A stretch of DNA of 13,819 nt, from the NCBI GenBank assembly GCA_045589035.1, contig JAZNFJ010000017.1:1-13819 (forward strand), in the 5' to 3' direction. Position numbers and translations under genes: made by a program. Shown in pieces: positions 6,447-13,599 of this stretch. This DNA is from Avoscillospira sp045589035 (GTDB lineage: Bacteria; Bacillota; Clostridia; Oscillospirales; Oscillospiraceae). Below the pieces are notes generated by a model. That model ran no database searches, had not been told where the DNA came from, and saw only the letters and a list, made by a program, of their open reading frames with translations. Within the stretch, counting starts at the first letter, position 1. Each line of letters begins with the position of its first letter.

Positions 6447-7268
6447 TTACAGTCCGATCTCTTCCCAGCCGCTCTTTCGCAGGCGGAGGGTACTCTTAAA
6501 TCCAATGGAACGGAGCAGCTCTGCTGTTTCTTCGTAGTGGCAGTCCAGATATTGGGCATCATGGCAGTCGCCGGTGACCACGACCTTTGCACCCTTTTCC
6601 AGCAGATATTTCAGAATAAAGGGGGCAGGGTAGGGGGTGGTGCGATAGCCTCTGGAGATAGCACCTGTGTTGACTTCAAACACAAGGCCTCTGCTCAGAC
6701 CGGCATCCACAGCATCCAGAGCAGGCTTCCAATACCGGGGATCTGTTTCGTCGATCAGCGGTGCTTTCTCATTGAATTTGGACACAAGGTCAATGTGACC
6801 GGCAATCTGCGCCACACTCTTTTCATACTGACTTGCGCAGGCATCAAAGTAAGCCTTTGTATAGGCGTAGAGATCTCCGCCAAAGAATTTCTCGATGCCA
6901 TTTTGCATTTTTTCCACAGACCAGTCAACAAAGAGTGCTTCTTCACCAAAGTGGAGAGAATGGACGGATTCGATGCTGTACTCAAATACATCCGGCAGGG
7001 GATCGCCGTCCAATTCCCGTTCAATGCCCAGCAAAATCTCCAGCTGGCCGTCGTAGACCTGCTGCAGTCGCTGGATCTCAGCAATATACTGCGCCAGCGT
7101 TTCCTCGTTCATGGCAACATAATCCCACTTGGAGGGTGCATGGCCGGAGAAGCCAAGAGAAACATAACCAAGCTCCAAGGCTTTCTGCACCATTACTTCC
7201 GGGGCATCCTTGCCGTCGCAGAAGTGGGTGTGAGAATGGACACAAGATAAAAACGGATTTGCCATCAT
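6447..7268 (-). CDS. PHP-domain phosphatase, histidinol-phosphatase (HisK/HisJ) family
   Basis: The 273-residue protein opens with the PHP metal-binding signature HSHTHFCDG (11-19), in which H13 and H15 are the HxH ligands. Further conserved metal-site blocks follow in family order: GFSGHAP (39-45), GIERELD (a Glu ligand), SVHSLHF, GHIDLVSKF and TGDCHDA near the C-terminus. Length and motif order match the polymerase-and-histidinol-phosphatase family that dephosphorylates L-histidinol phosphate with a cluster of divalent metals. No other histidine-biosynthesis gene is in the window and the gene stands alone, so the substrate is inferred only; PHP proteins also hydrolyse other phosphoesters. 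Two adjacent ATGs (7268 and 7265) follow AAAGGAAAG. It converges with the DUF975 gene at a shared terminator. I see no clear promoter in the AT-rich region upstream. Confidence 0.85.
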   Translation of the reverse strand: MMANPFLSCVHSHTHFCDGKDAPEVMVQKALELGYVSLGFSGHAPSKWDYVAMNEETLAQYIAEIQRLQQVYDGQLEILLGIERELDGDPLPDVFEYSIESVHSLHFGEEALFVDWSVEKMQNGIEKFFGGDLYAYTKAYFDACASQYEKSVAQIAGHIDLVSKFNEKAPLIDETDPRYWKPALDAVDAGLSRGLVFEVNTGAISRGYRTTPYPAPFILKYLLEKGAKVVVTGDCHDAQYLDCHYEETAELLRSIGFKSTLRLRKSGWEEIGL

Positions 7269-7357
7269 TTACTTTCCTTTCTGTTTATTCACAAATCTTT
7301 CAATATTTGTTTTCATTTTGGTTACGGCCTGTTCAACAATTGGGAGAAGTTTTCCTG

Positions 7358-7363
7358 TATGAT
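7358..7363 (+). promoter_or_regulatory. Possible -10 element for a small RNA
   Basis: TATGAT matches the -10 consensus in five of six bases and is preceded by TG. No convincing -35 is seen at 16-18 nt upstream. A start near 7370 would give a transcript of about 185 nt ending at the terminator at 7520-7556. Confidence 0.35.
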
Positions 7364-7369
7364 AGAGCC

Positions 7370-7556
7370 ATCAGGAGGTGATCCCAAAGAATCAGTAAGT
7401 ACAAAGCCGATTAAAATTTTGTTTTCTTTTTTCTTTCTTTTTTGACCCCTTATGCTGCAGACCGATGCCGCGGAGAACTTCGCGGATCGCCAAACGGTCT
7501 GCGGCACCCCTTAGAAATACCCCGTTGGGCGTGACGAACCCAACGGGGGTTCTTTT
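7370..7556 (+). ncRNA. Candidate structured small RNA in the PHP-larC intergenic region
   Basis: This fills most of the largest gene-free stretch (7269-7554). In order it holds AGGAGGTGATCC (7373-7384), a perfect complement to the last bases of 16S rRNA but with no ATG, GTG or TTG 4-14 nt downstream; a 24-nt nearly pure pyrimidine tract (about 7421-7444); an 11-bp stem 7454-7464/7495-7505 (one G-T pair) that encloses a 7-bp hairpin 7468-7474/7479-7485 with a GAAC loop; and an intrinsic terminator. The octamer ACCCCTTA occurs on both sides of the large stem (7445-7452 and 7506-7513). Both flanking genes lie on the - strand, so a + strand RNA here would not be a leader of either. I do not recognise it as 6S RNA, SRP RNA, tmRNA or a known riboswitch. 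Both ends are estimates. Confidence 0.5.
7520..7556 (+). terminator. Intrinsic terminator of the candidate small RNA
   Basis: CCCCGTTGGG (7520-7529) pairs perfectly with CCCAACGGGG (7539-7548) around a nine-base loop, followed by TTCTTTTATTT. The T-rich side faces the + strand. It overlaps the larC stop codon, and on the - strand the tail is only TATTTCT, so it may be a weaker terminator for larC as well. Confidence 0.8.
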
Positions 7557-8703
7557 ATTTCAAGAGGGAAAGAATTTGCGACAGGGGAACATTGTGCTCC
7601 TTTGCGGCCTTTGCCACATCGTCATATTCCGGCTTGGATTTTTTAATGCCCCAGCCGTTGGCTTCTTTGATGCGGATTTTGCCGTAGGGAGTTTCTCTTT
7701 CTGTCACGGAACGGGAAAGGGTGTGCCGCTGTAAAACGGCTTTGCGGACACCCAAAGTGGTGGTGTGGCGGAAAAACAGTTCCGTCATTTTGATTTCATC
7801 TTCCGGCTTGCACAGGCAGGTTAACATAACACCGGGTCGGTTCTTCTTCATGCCAATGGCAGAGGTGTAGACATCCAATGCGCCTGCACTGAGCAGCTGC
7901 TCCATGGCAAAGCCGATGGCTTCCGGCGTCATATCGTCCAGATTGCAGGAAAGGTCGAGAATTTCTTCTGCCTGTGCGTCTGCTTCACCCCAGAATGCCC
8001 GCAGGCAGTTGGCGCGCTCAAATTCTTTTGTACCGCAGCCGCAGCCGATTTTTGCGACGGTCATGACGGGCATAGAGCCAAAGAGGTCTGCAAAATGGGT
8101 CAGCAGGGCAGCTCCGGTGGGGGTGCAGAGTTCACCTTTGACCTCTCCGTAGACAGGCGCACCTTCCAACAGCAAAGCTGTGGCGGGGGCGGGAACAGGC
8201 AGCAGCCCATGGGCGCAATGCACATGGCCGTAACCCACATGGACAGGGGAAACGAAAATCTGCTCCGGTGCCAGCTGTTCCATGGCAAGGCAGACACCCA
8301 CCACATCAGCCACCGCATCCCATGCGCCCACTTCGTGAAAGTGAACTTCCTCTGTGGGCTGTCCGTGAACGCGGCTCTCCGCTTGCGCCAAAGAGTCATA
8401 GACGGCCTTTGCGTTGTCCTTGACCCATTGAGAAACCGGCAGATTGTCAATGGCGGCTTGAATTTCTTTCAAAGTGGTGTGACCGTGGTGATGGTGGTCA
8501 TCTTCTTCCTGCCCATGGATGGTGACGGTCACCTTCGTGCCGAAAATACCACAGCGCTCTACCCTTTGGGCAGTGGCTTTGATGCCGGGCAGCTGTTCCA
8601 ATGTGTTCAAAAGGGCGTCTTTCTCCGGCAGCAGTTCCAGCAGGGCAGCCAGAAGCATATCCCCGGCCGCACCCATGGCACATTCCAGATAGAGTGTTTT
8701 CAT
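7555..8703 (-). CDS. larC: Nickel-insertion protein LarC (pyridinium bis-thiocarboxylate nickel chelatase)
   Basis: The 382-residue protein starts MKTLYLECAMGAAGDM, the characteristic LarC opening, and continues with the family blocks HFHEVGAWDAVADVVG, VSPVHVGYGHVHCAHGLLPVPAPAT and GELCTPTGAAL, and a C-terminal domain containing CNLDDMTPEAIGFAMEQL. LarC inserts nickel into the bis-thiocarboxylated nucleotide in a CTP-dependent reaction, the last step of nickel-pincer cofactor synthesis. A His-rich run DDHHHHGH (68-75) is probably a metal-binding loop and is common in this family. In Lactiplantibacillus plantarum LarC is made by ribosomal frameshifting across two frames; here it is one uninterrupted frame. 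Its ATG overlaps the larB stop as ATGA, indicating coupling. It is the last gene of larE-larB-larC. Confidence 0.94.
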   Translation of the reverse strand: MKTLYLECAMGAAGDMLLAALLELLPEKDALLNTLEQLPGIKATAQRVERCGIFGTKVTVTIHGQEEDDHHHHGHTTLKEIQAAIDNLPVSQWVKDNAKAVYDSLAQAESRVHGQPTEEVHFHEVGAWDAVADVVGVCLAMEQLAPEQIFVSPVHVGYGHVHCAHGLLPVPAPATALLLEGAPVYGEVKGELCTPTGAALLTHFADLFGSMPVMTVAKIGCGCGTKEFERANCLRAFWGEADAQAEEILDLSCNLDDMTPEAIGFAMEQLLSAGALDVYTSAIGMKKNRPGVMLTCLCKPEDEIKMTELFFRHTTTLGVRKAVLQRHTLSRSVTERETPYGKIRIKEANGWGIKKSKPEYDDVAKAAKEHNVPLSQILSLLK

Positions 8704-9458
8704 CGGGTCACCCCCATATGATTGATTCGGCTGGCAAGGAAGCCTGCGCCGAAACCATTGTCAATATTCACCACACTGACACCGCTGGCGCAGGAGTTCA
8801 GCATGGATAAAAGAGCCGCCAGACCTTCGAAAGCCGCACCGTAACCCACACTGGTGGGAACGGCAATGACCGGGCAGTCCACCAGACCGCCGATAACGCT
8901 GGCAAGCGCCCCTTCCATACCGGCAATGGCGATGACCACCTTGGCCTTGGTCAGTTCTTCCGCATGGGCAAGTAACCGGTGGACACCGGCAACCCCCACA
9001 TCGTACAGCCGCACCACTTCATTGCCGAGGGCTTCAGCGGTGATGGCAGCTTCTTCTGCGACCGGCAGGTCACTGGTGCCGCCGGTGGCAATGACAATTT
9101 TGCCCATGCCGTCAGCTTTGGGCATTTGTCCAATGATGCCGATTCTTGCGGTGTCATGATAGGACAAAGGCAGATTGTTTGCCAAAGAATCTGCGGTATC
9201 TTTGTCTAATCTGGTAATCAGAATGGTCTTTTGATCGTGCGAGAGCATGGAATTGGCAATGGCTTCGATCTGTTCGGCTGTTTTGCCTGCGCCGTAGATG
9301 ACCTCTGCCACTCCCTGCCGCATTGCCCGGTGGTGGTCCACCTTGGCAAAGCCCAGATCTTCAAAGGGCTGGATTTTCAGTTGATTGGCGGCATCTTCCA
9401 CGGAAGTTTTGCCATCTGCCACCTGCTGGAGCAGGCTTTTCAGATGTTTCTGATCCAT
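8700..9458 (-). CDS. larB: LarB, nicotinate adenine dinucleotide carboxylase/hydrolase of nickel-pincer cofactor synthesis
   Basis: The 252-residue protein has a small N-terminal helical region followed by a PurE-like domain (about 100-252) with TGGTSDLPVAEEA (125-137), GMEGALASVIGGL and VPTSVGYGAAFEGLAALL. C223 in NSCASGV corresponds to the catalytic cysteine of known LarB (Cys221 in L. plantarum), which forms an adduct with the pyridinium ring. LarB carboxylates the pyridinium ring of nicotinic acid adenine dinucleotide and releases AMP, giving the dicarboxylated mononucleotide. The start codon lies one base after the larE stop with GGAAGGA inside the larE 3' end, and the stop overlaps larC. 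All expected motifs are present and nothing is broken. Confidence 0.95.
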   Translation of the reverse strand: MDQKHLKSLLQQVADGKTSVEDAANQLKIQPFEDLGFAKVDHHRAMRQGVAEVIYGAGKTAEQIEAIANSMLSHDQKTILITRLDKDTADSLANNLPLSYHDTARIGIIGQMPKADGMGKIVIATGGTSDLPVAEEAAITAEALGNEVVRLYDVGVAGVHRLLAHAEELTKAKVVIAIAGMEGALASVIGGLVDCPVIAVPTSVGYGAAFEGLAALLSMLNSCASGVSVVNIDNGFGAGFLASRINHMGVTR

Positions 9459-9459
9459 A

Positions 9460-10191
9460 TTATCGTCCTTCCAGATCCAGAAGCACCGGGGTGAACCAAG
9501 GCTTCAGAGCATTTTGGATGCGGATATAATCGTCTTTGTTTGTGGGAAACTGGTCAAAAGGCAGCTGTAATCTGGCTGCTTCATGAAAGACCCGAACCCG
9601 GAAATCGGTGTATCCCAGCTGCCGCAGGGCATCTTCTGCCTGTTCCATACGGCAGAGGGTATCCTTATCAATGGCTGTTCCCGTGGGAATACGGGTGGCT
9701 AGGCAGGCATAGGCAGGCTTGTCCCAAGTAAACAGCCCGGCTTCTTTGGAAAGCCGGCGGATTTCTGCCTTTTCCAAGCCGCACAGCCGCAGGGGCGAGA
9801 GAATGGAAAATTCCTCCAAAGCTTTCATACCGGGACGGTCCTCACAGGCATCCGAAGCATTGGTGCCATCCCAGATTTCCTCATAACCATCTACTGCTGC
9901 CTGCTTTTTCAGATGCTCCAGAAGCATTTTTTTACAGTAATAGCAGCGGTTTTGGGGATTGGAAATCACCTCGCAGCACTGCAGAACATCCAGCTCCAGA
10001 ACCGACAGCTCCGGCGCCAGTTTTTTTGCATCTTCCAGTTCAAAAGCAGGCTGAAAAGGGGTTTTTACAAAATAGGGCTTCACATCACAGCCGGCTTCTC
10101 TGGCTGCGTGGAGCAGGTAGGCACTGTCCACAACGCCGGAAAAGGCAACGGCAGCCTTGGGATGACTTTGGAAAAACTCCGACAGGGTCAT
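9460..10191 (-). CDS. larE: LarE, ATP-dependent sulfur transferase of nickel-pincer cofactor synthesis
   Basis: The 243-residue protein is a PP-loop ATP pyrophosphatase that activates the two carboxylates by adenylylation and replaces them with thiocarboxylates. The P-loop-like motif reads AFSGVVDSAY (16-25); most relatives have SGGVDS, so the second glycine is replaced by valine. NRCYYCKK (81-88) and YACLATRIPTG (161-171) match LarE; C163 is at the position of the sulfur-donating Cys176 of L. plantarum. The ATG at 10191 is chosen because it has AGGAGG 7 nt upstream; an in-frame extension of 19 codons has no such site and would begin inside the promoter/terminator. It is somewhat short for LarE (usually about 265-280). 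It is the first gene of larE-larB-larC, transcribed from a strong promoter at 10220-10248. Confidence 0.92.
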   Translation of the reverse strand: MTLSEFFQSHPKAAVAFSGVVDSAYLLHAAREAGCDVKPYFVKTPFQPAFELEDAKKLAPELSVLELDVLQCCEVISNPQNRCYYCKKMLLEHLKKQAAVDGYEEIWDGTNASDACEDRPGMKALEEFSILSPLRLCGLEKAEIRRLSKEAGLFTWDKPAYACLATRIPTGTAIDKDTLCRMEQAEDALRQLGYTDFRVRVFHEAARLQLPFDQFPTNKDDYIRIQNALKPWFTPVLLDLEGR

Positions 10192-10219
10192 GGACGCACC
10201 TCCTGATACAAGATATGTT

Positions 10220-10248
10220 ATTATATCATAAAATCCCCGCTGTTTCAA
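10220..10248 (-). promoter_or_regulatory. Strong promoter of larEBC, nested in the trxB terminator
   Basis: Reading the - strand, TTGAAA (10248-10243), a 17-nt spacer and a perfect TATAAT (10225-10220) preceded by TGA form a near-consensus extended -10 promoter. The -35 is made by the hairpin loop and the start of its 3' arm. About 20 nt of leader precede the larE AGGAGGTG ribosome site. Confidence 0.82.
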
Positions 10249-10265
10249 TGAAACAGCGGGGATTT
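10230..10265 (-). terminator. Intrinsic terminator of nrdG-nrdD-trxB
   Basis: A 16-bp perfect stem (10231-10246 with 10250-10265) with a three-base loop and GC core CCCCGC lies 6 nt past the trxB stop. On the - strand it ends in ATTTTAT, a short but adequate U-tract that runs straight into the larEBC -10 element. Confidence 0.85.
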
Positions 10266-10271
10266 GCGGAA

Positions 10272-11180
10272 TTATTGGTTCAAATGTTCGCAGGCAAGGG
10301 TGGCAGCCACTGTTCCGTCTGCCACGGCGGTGGTCAACTGGCGGACAGCCTTGGTGCGGCAGTCACCTGCCACATACAGTCCGGGGGTCTTGGTGCAGCA
10401 GTCTTCCCCGGCTGCGATGAAGCCCTGCGGGTCCAGATCCACATAGTCCCGGATCAAAGAGCAGTCCGGCACCCGGCCCAGTGCCACAAACACACCGTCT
10501 ACAGGCAGAGTGAGGGTTTCGCCGCTTTCCTTGTGGGAAAGGGTCAGAGCCTCCAGTTTGTCTTCTCCCACCAGACCAGCCACGGCGTAGGGGGTCAGAA
10601 TGCGGATATTTTCAGCCTTTTTGGCGGCTTCAATCAGGGGCATTTCTGCCCGGAAGCCTCCCCGGCGGTGGATGAGGGTGACGGATTTGCAGAGATCTGC
10701 CAGAAACAAGGCATCGGAGAAAGCGGTGTTGCCCCCGCCGACCACAGCCACATCTTTGCCCTTGAAGAACGCACCGTCGCACAGGGCACAGTAGCCCACA
10801 CCGTTGCCGGTCAGTTCCTGCTCCCGCTCCACACCAATGGGACGGGGCTTGGCGCCGGCGGCAAAAATCACGGCTCTGGCTTTCCGTTCGCCGTCGTCGG
10901 TCTGGGCGGTGAAGGTGCCGTCGGATTCCTTGGTCAATGCGGTGACACCGGTAAATTCCACGCTGGCACCGGCATCCATGGCCTGTGCACACATTTTATC
11001 ACCCAATTCCATGCCGCTGATGCCGGGCAGGGCGGGGTAGTTGTCCACCTGATGGGCCTGGGCGATCTGACCGCCAAAACTCTCCTGCTCGCAGAGAATG
11101 ACGGACTTGCCGGCTCTGGCGGCATAGACTGCTGCGGTCAGTCCGGCAGGACCGCCGCCAATGATCAGAATATCAGTCAT
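10272..11180 (-). CDS. trxB: Thioredoxin reductase, NADPH type
   Basis: The 302-residue flavoprotein has an N-terminal FAD site ILIIGGGPAGLTAA (4-17), the redox-active C131-A-L-C134 followed by DGAFF, an NADPH-binding segment VVGGGNTA (146-153) with HRRGGFR (171-177, the HRRxxxR phosphate-binding motif), and a C-terminal FAD contact YVAGDCRTKAVRQLTTAVADG (about 269-289). This is the complete low-molecular-weight TrxB layout. The ATG at 11180 has AAGGAGG 7 nt upstream; an in-frame ATG 10 codons earlier lies in an intergenic hairpin and is rejected. NADPH use rather than ferredoxin is inferred from the HRRxxxR motif. It follows nrdD by 56 nt, pointing to supply of reducing power to ribonucleotide reductase, directly to its fused glutaredoxin-like domain or via thioredoxin. 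Confidence 0.94.
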   Translation of the reverse strand: MTDILIIGGGPAGLTAAVYAARAGKSVILCEQESFGGQIAQAHQVDNYPALPGISGMELGDKMCAQAMDAGASVEFTGVTALTKESDGTFTAQTDDGERKARAVIFAAGAKPRPIGVEREQELTGNGVGYCALCDGAFFKGKDVAVVGGGNTAFSDALFLADLCKSVTLIHRRGGFRAEMPLIEAAKKAENIRILTPYAVAGLVGEDKLEALTLSHKESGETLTLPVDGVFVALGRVPDCSLIRDYVDLDPQGFIAAGEDCCTKTPGLYVAGDCRTKAVRQLTTAVADGTVAATLACEHLNQ

Positions 11181-11200
11181 AGAGAAACCTCCTTGGGGCG

Positions 11201-11230
11201 CAATCGCCACACCTTTGGGTGTGGCGATTG
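11201..11230 (-). promoter_or_regulatory. 13-bp intercistronic hairpin between nrdD and trxB
   Basis: CAATCGCCACACC (11201-11213) pairs perfectly with 11218-11230 around a four-base loop. It lies 6 nt after the nrdD stop and ends a few bases before the trxB ribosome site. No U-tract follows on the - strand, so it looks more like an mRNA stability or partial-attenuation element than a full terminator. Confidence 0.6.
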
Positions 11231-11236
11231 GTTGGG

Positions 11237-13576
11237 TTAGTTCTTCAAAAACTCCTTGATGGCAGCGACACCTGCGTACACAGTGCCGTTTGCAACCAGA
11301 GTGGGAGCCTGACGGAGCTTGTACTCCTTTGCCAGATCGGGATGCTCTTCCACATCCAGAACTTCGTAAGCAATGCCGGCCTTATCCAGCAGAGGCTTCA
11401 CGATGCGGCAGTTGGGGCAGGTCTTGGTGACGAACAGCATAGGTGCTGCTGCGGTTTCTGCCGCAGGCTGCTGGGCAGGTGCTTCTTTGCAGGCGCAGGC
11501 ACCGGGCTTGCCGTTGGTGTGGTAAGTCTTGCGATCCAGGAACTCCTGAGATTTGCCATCATTCCAGTTCTGCACAGGACGGTAGTAGCCGGTGATACGG
11601 CTGTAGACCTCAGTCTTTTTGCCGCAAGTGGGGCAGGTGTACTGTTCACCGCTGATATAACCGTGATCCACGCAGACGGAGTAGGTGGGGGACATGGTGT
11701 AGTAGGGCAGCTGATAGTTCTCGGCAATGGTGCGGACGAGAGCGGCAGCAGCCTTCCAGTCGGGCAGCTTTTCACCCAGGAAGGTGTGGAACACCGTACC
11801 GGAGGTGTACAGGGGCTGCAGACGGTCCTGAATGTCCAGAGCCTCAAAGACATCTTCCGTGAAGCCCACGGGCAGATGGCTGGAGTTGGTATAGTAGGGA
11901 GCGGCACCTTCGTGGGCGGTGAGAATTTCGGGATACTTCTGCTTGTCGTGCTTGGCCAGACGGAATGCGGTGCTTTCTGCGGGCGTGGCTTCCAGGTTGT
12001 ACAGGTCGCCGTACTTTTCCTGGTAGTCGGACAGACGCTCGCGCATATGGTTCAGCACATCCACGGTGAAGTCCTGGGTCTCCTTGTGGGTCAGATCCTT
12101 CTGCAGCCACTTGGCGTTGAGGCCCACTTCGTTCATGCCAAGCAGGCCGATGGTGGAGAAGTGGTTGTCGAAGCTGCCCAGATACCGCTTGGTGTAGGGA
12201 TACAGACCTTCGTTAAGGAACTTGGTGATGGTTTCGCGCTTGGTCTTCAGACTGCGGGCGGCAATGTCCATCAGATAATCCAATCTCTTATAGAAGTCTG
12301 CCTCATCTTTTGCCAAATATGCAATGCGGGGCATATTGATGGTGACAACGCCAACGGAGCCGGTGGATTCGCCGCTGCCGAAGTAGCCGCCGCTCTTCTT
12401 TCGCAGTTCACGCAGGTCCAGACGCAGACGGCAGCACATACTGCGGACATCGCTGGGTTCCATGTCGGAATTGATGTAGTTGGAGAAGTAGGGAGTGCCG
12501 TACTTGGCGGTCATTTCAAACAGGAGCTGGTTGTTCAGGGTGTCGCTCCAGTCGAAGTCCCGGGTGATGGAATAGGTGGGGATGGGATACTGGAAACCGC
12601 GGCCATTGGCATCGCCTTCGATCATGACTTCGATGAAGGCGCGGTTGATCATGTCCATTTCCTTCTTGCAGTCGCCATAGGTGAAGTCTGCAGGCTTGCC
12701 GCCGATGATGCAGGGCTGATCGGCCAGGTCGGCAGGAACGGTCCAGTCCAGAGTGATGTTGGAGAAGGGTGCCTGGGTGCCCCAACGGCTGGGGGTGTTG
12801 ACACCGTAGATAAAGCTTTCGATGCAGTGCTTGACTTCCGTATAGGACAGGTTGTCTGCCTTGACAAAGGGAGCAAGATAGGTATCAAAGCTGGAGAATG
12901 CCTGGGCACCTGCCCATTCATTCTGCATAATGCCCAGGAAGTTGACCATCTGGTTGCAGAGGGTAGCCAGATGCTTGGCGGGGGCAGAGGTGATCTTGCC
13001 GGGAACACCGCCCAGACCTTCCTGAATCAGCTGCTTCAGGCTCCAGCCGGCGCAGTAGCCGGTGAGCATGGACAGGTCATGGAGGTGAATGTCGGCATTG
13101 CGGTGGGCAGCGGCGATCTCTTCGTCATAGATCTCGCTGAGCCAGTAATTGGCGGTGATTGCACCGGAGTTGGAGAGAATCAGACCGCCGACGGAGTAGG
13201 TAACAGTGGAGTTTTCCTTCACGCGCCAGTCGGAAACCTTCAGATAGCTGTCCACCAGACCCTTGTAGTCCAGAATGGTGGAGGACATGTTGCGGAGCTT
13301 TTCGCGGTTCTTGCGGTACAGGATGTAGGCCTTGGCAACATCGGAATAGCCGGTGCGCTGCAGAACGGCTTCGACGCTGTCCTGAATGGCTTCCACTTCG
13401 ATCAGGTCGTTTTTGACCTTGGTGGAGAAGTCGGAAGTGACCTGCAGAGCCAGCAGATTGATGACATCGGGGCTGTAGGGGATGCCGGTGGCATCGAATG
13501 CCTTGGTGATGGCGTTGGAAATTCTCGTGATATTAAAATCAACGGAACGTCCGTCGCGCTTGACAACATTATACAT
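11237..13576 (-). CDS. nrdD: Anaerobic (class III) ribonucleoside-triphosphate reductase with fused glutaredoxin-like domain
   Basis: The 779-residue enzyme makes deoxyribonucleotides with a glycyl radical generated by NrdG. Residues 1-90 are an ATP-cone regulatory domain (VVKRDGRSVDF). The catalytic barrel follows, with YCAGWSLKQL around C175, a candidate thiyl-radical cysteine, and MCCRLRL at C381/C382. The glycyl-radical region is SRITGYYRPVQNWNDGK with G663, preceded by CPTC (648-651) and followed by C694/C696, which may bind Zn. After an Ala/Pro/Gln linker (about 697-712) is a 67-residue glutaredoxin/NrdH-like domain with CPNC (720-723) and a cis-Pro-like QAPTLV. RITGYxRP-type NrdDs are regarded as redoxin-dependent rather than formate-dependent. 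The start has GAGGAG 7 nt upstream and lies 23 nt after the nrdG stop. Confidence 0.95.
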   Translation of the reverse strand: MYNVVKRDGRSVDFNITRISNAITKAFDATGIPYSPDVINLLALQVTSDFSTKVKNDLIEVEAIQDSVEAVLQRTGYSDVAKAYILYRKNREKLRNMSSTILDYKGLVDSYLKVSDWRVKENSTVTYSVGGLILSNSGAITANYWLSEIYDEEIAAAHRNADIHLHDLSMLTGYCAGWSLKQLIQEGLGGVPGKITSAPAKHLATLCNQMVNFLGIMQNEWAGAQAFSSFDTYLAPFVKADNLSYTEVKHCIESFIYGVNTPSRWGTQAPFSNITLDWTVPADLADQPCIIGGKPADFTYGDCKKEMDMINRAFIEVMIEGDANGRGFQYPIPTYSITRDFDWSDTLNNQLLFEMTAKYGTPYFSNYINSDMEPSDVRSMCCRLRLDLRELRKKSGGYFGSGESTGSVGVVTINMPRIAYLAKDEADFYKRLDYLMDIAARSLKTKRETITKFLNEGLYPYTKRYLGSFDNHFSTIGLLGMNEVGLNAKWLQKDLTHKETQDFTVDVLNHMRERLSDYQEKYGDLYNLEATPAESTAFRLAKHDKQKYPEILTAHEGAAPYYTNSSHLPVGFTEDVFEALDIQDRLQPLYTSGTVFHTFLGEKLPDWKAAAALVRTIAENYQLPYYTMSPTYSVCVDHGYISGEQYTCPTCGKKTEVYSRITGYYRPVQNWNDGKSQEFLDRKTYHTNGKPGACACKEAPAQQPAAETAAAPMLFVTKTCPNCRIVKPLLDKAGIAYEVLDVEEHPDLAKEYKLRQAPTLVANGTVYAGVAAIKEFLKN

Positions 13577-13599
13577 GATCGATCTCCTCTTTCTGTATC

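Noticed and set aside
7359..7445. A 28-codon + strand frame beginning at ATG 7359 with a polar start and a Phe-rich hydrophobic end, reminiscent of small toxic membrane peptides
   Set aside because: The ATG overlaps the likely -10, the nearest GGGAG is about 12 nt away, and the Phe run simply reflects the T-rich tract. Conservation of the peptide rather than the RNA would revive it.
7269..7556. Interpretation of the gap as 6S RNA, SRP RNA or a nickel riboswitch for larC
   Set aside because: No long 5'-3' closing stem for 6S, no SRP apical motif, and the structured side and terminator are on the strand opposite to larEBC, downstream of it.
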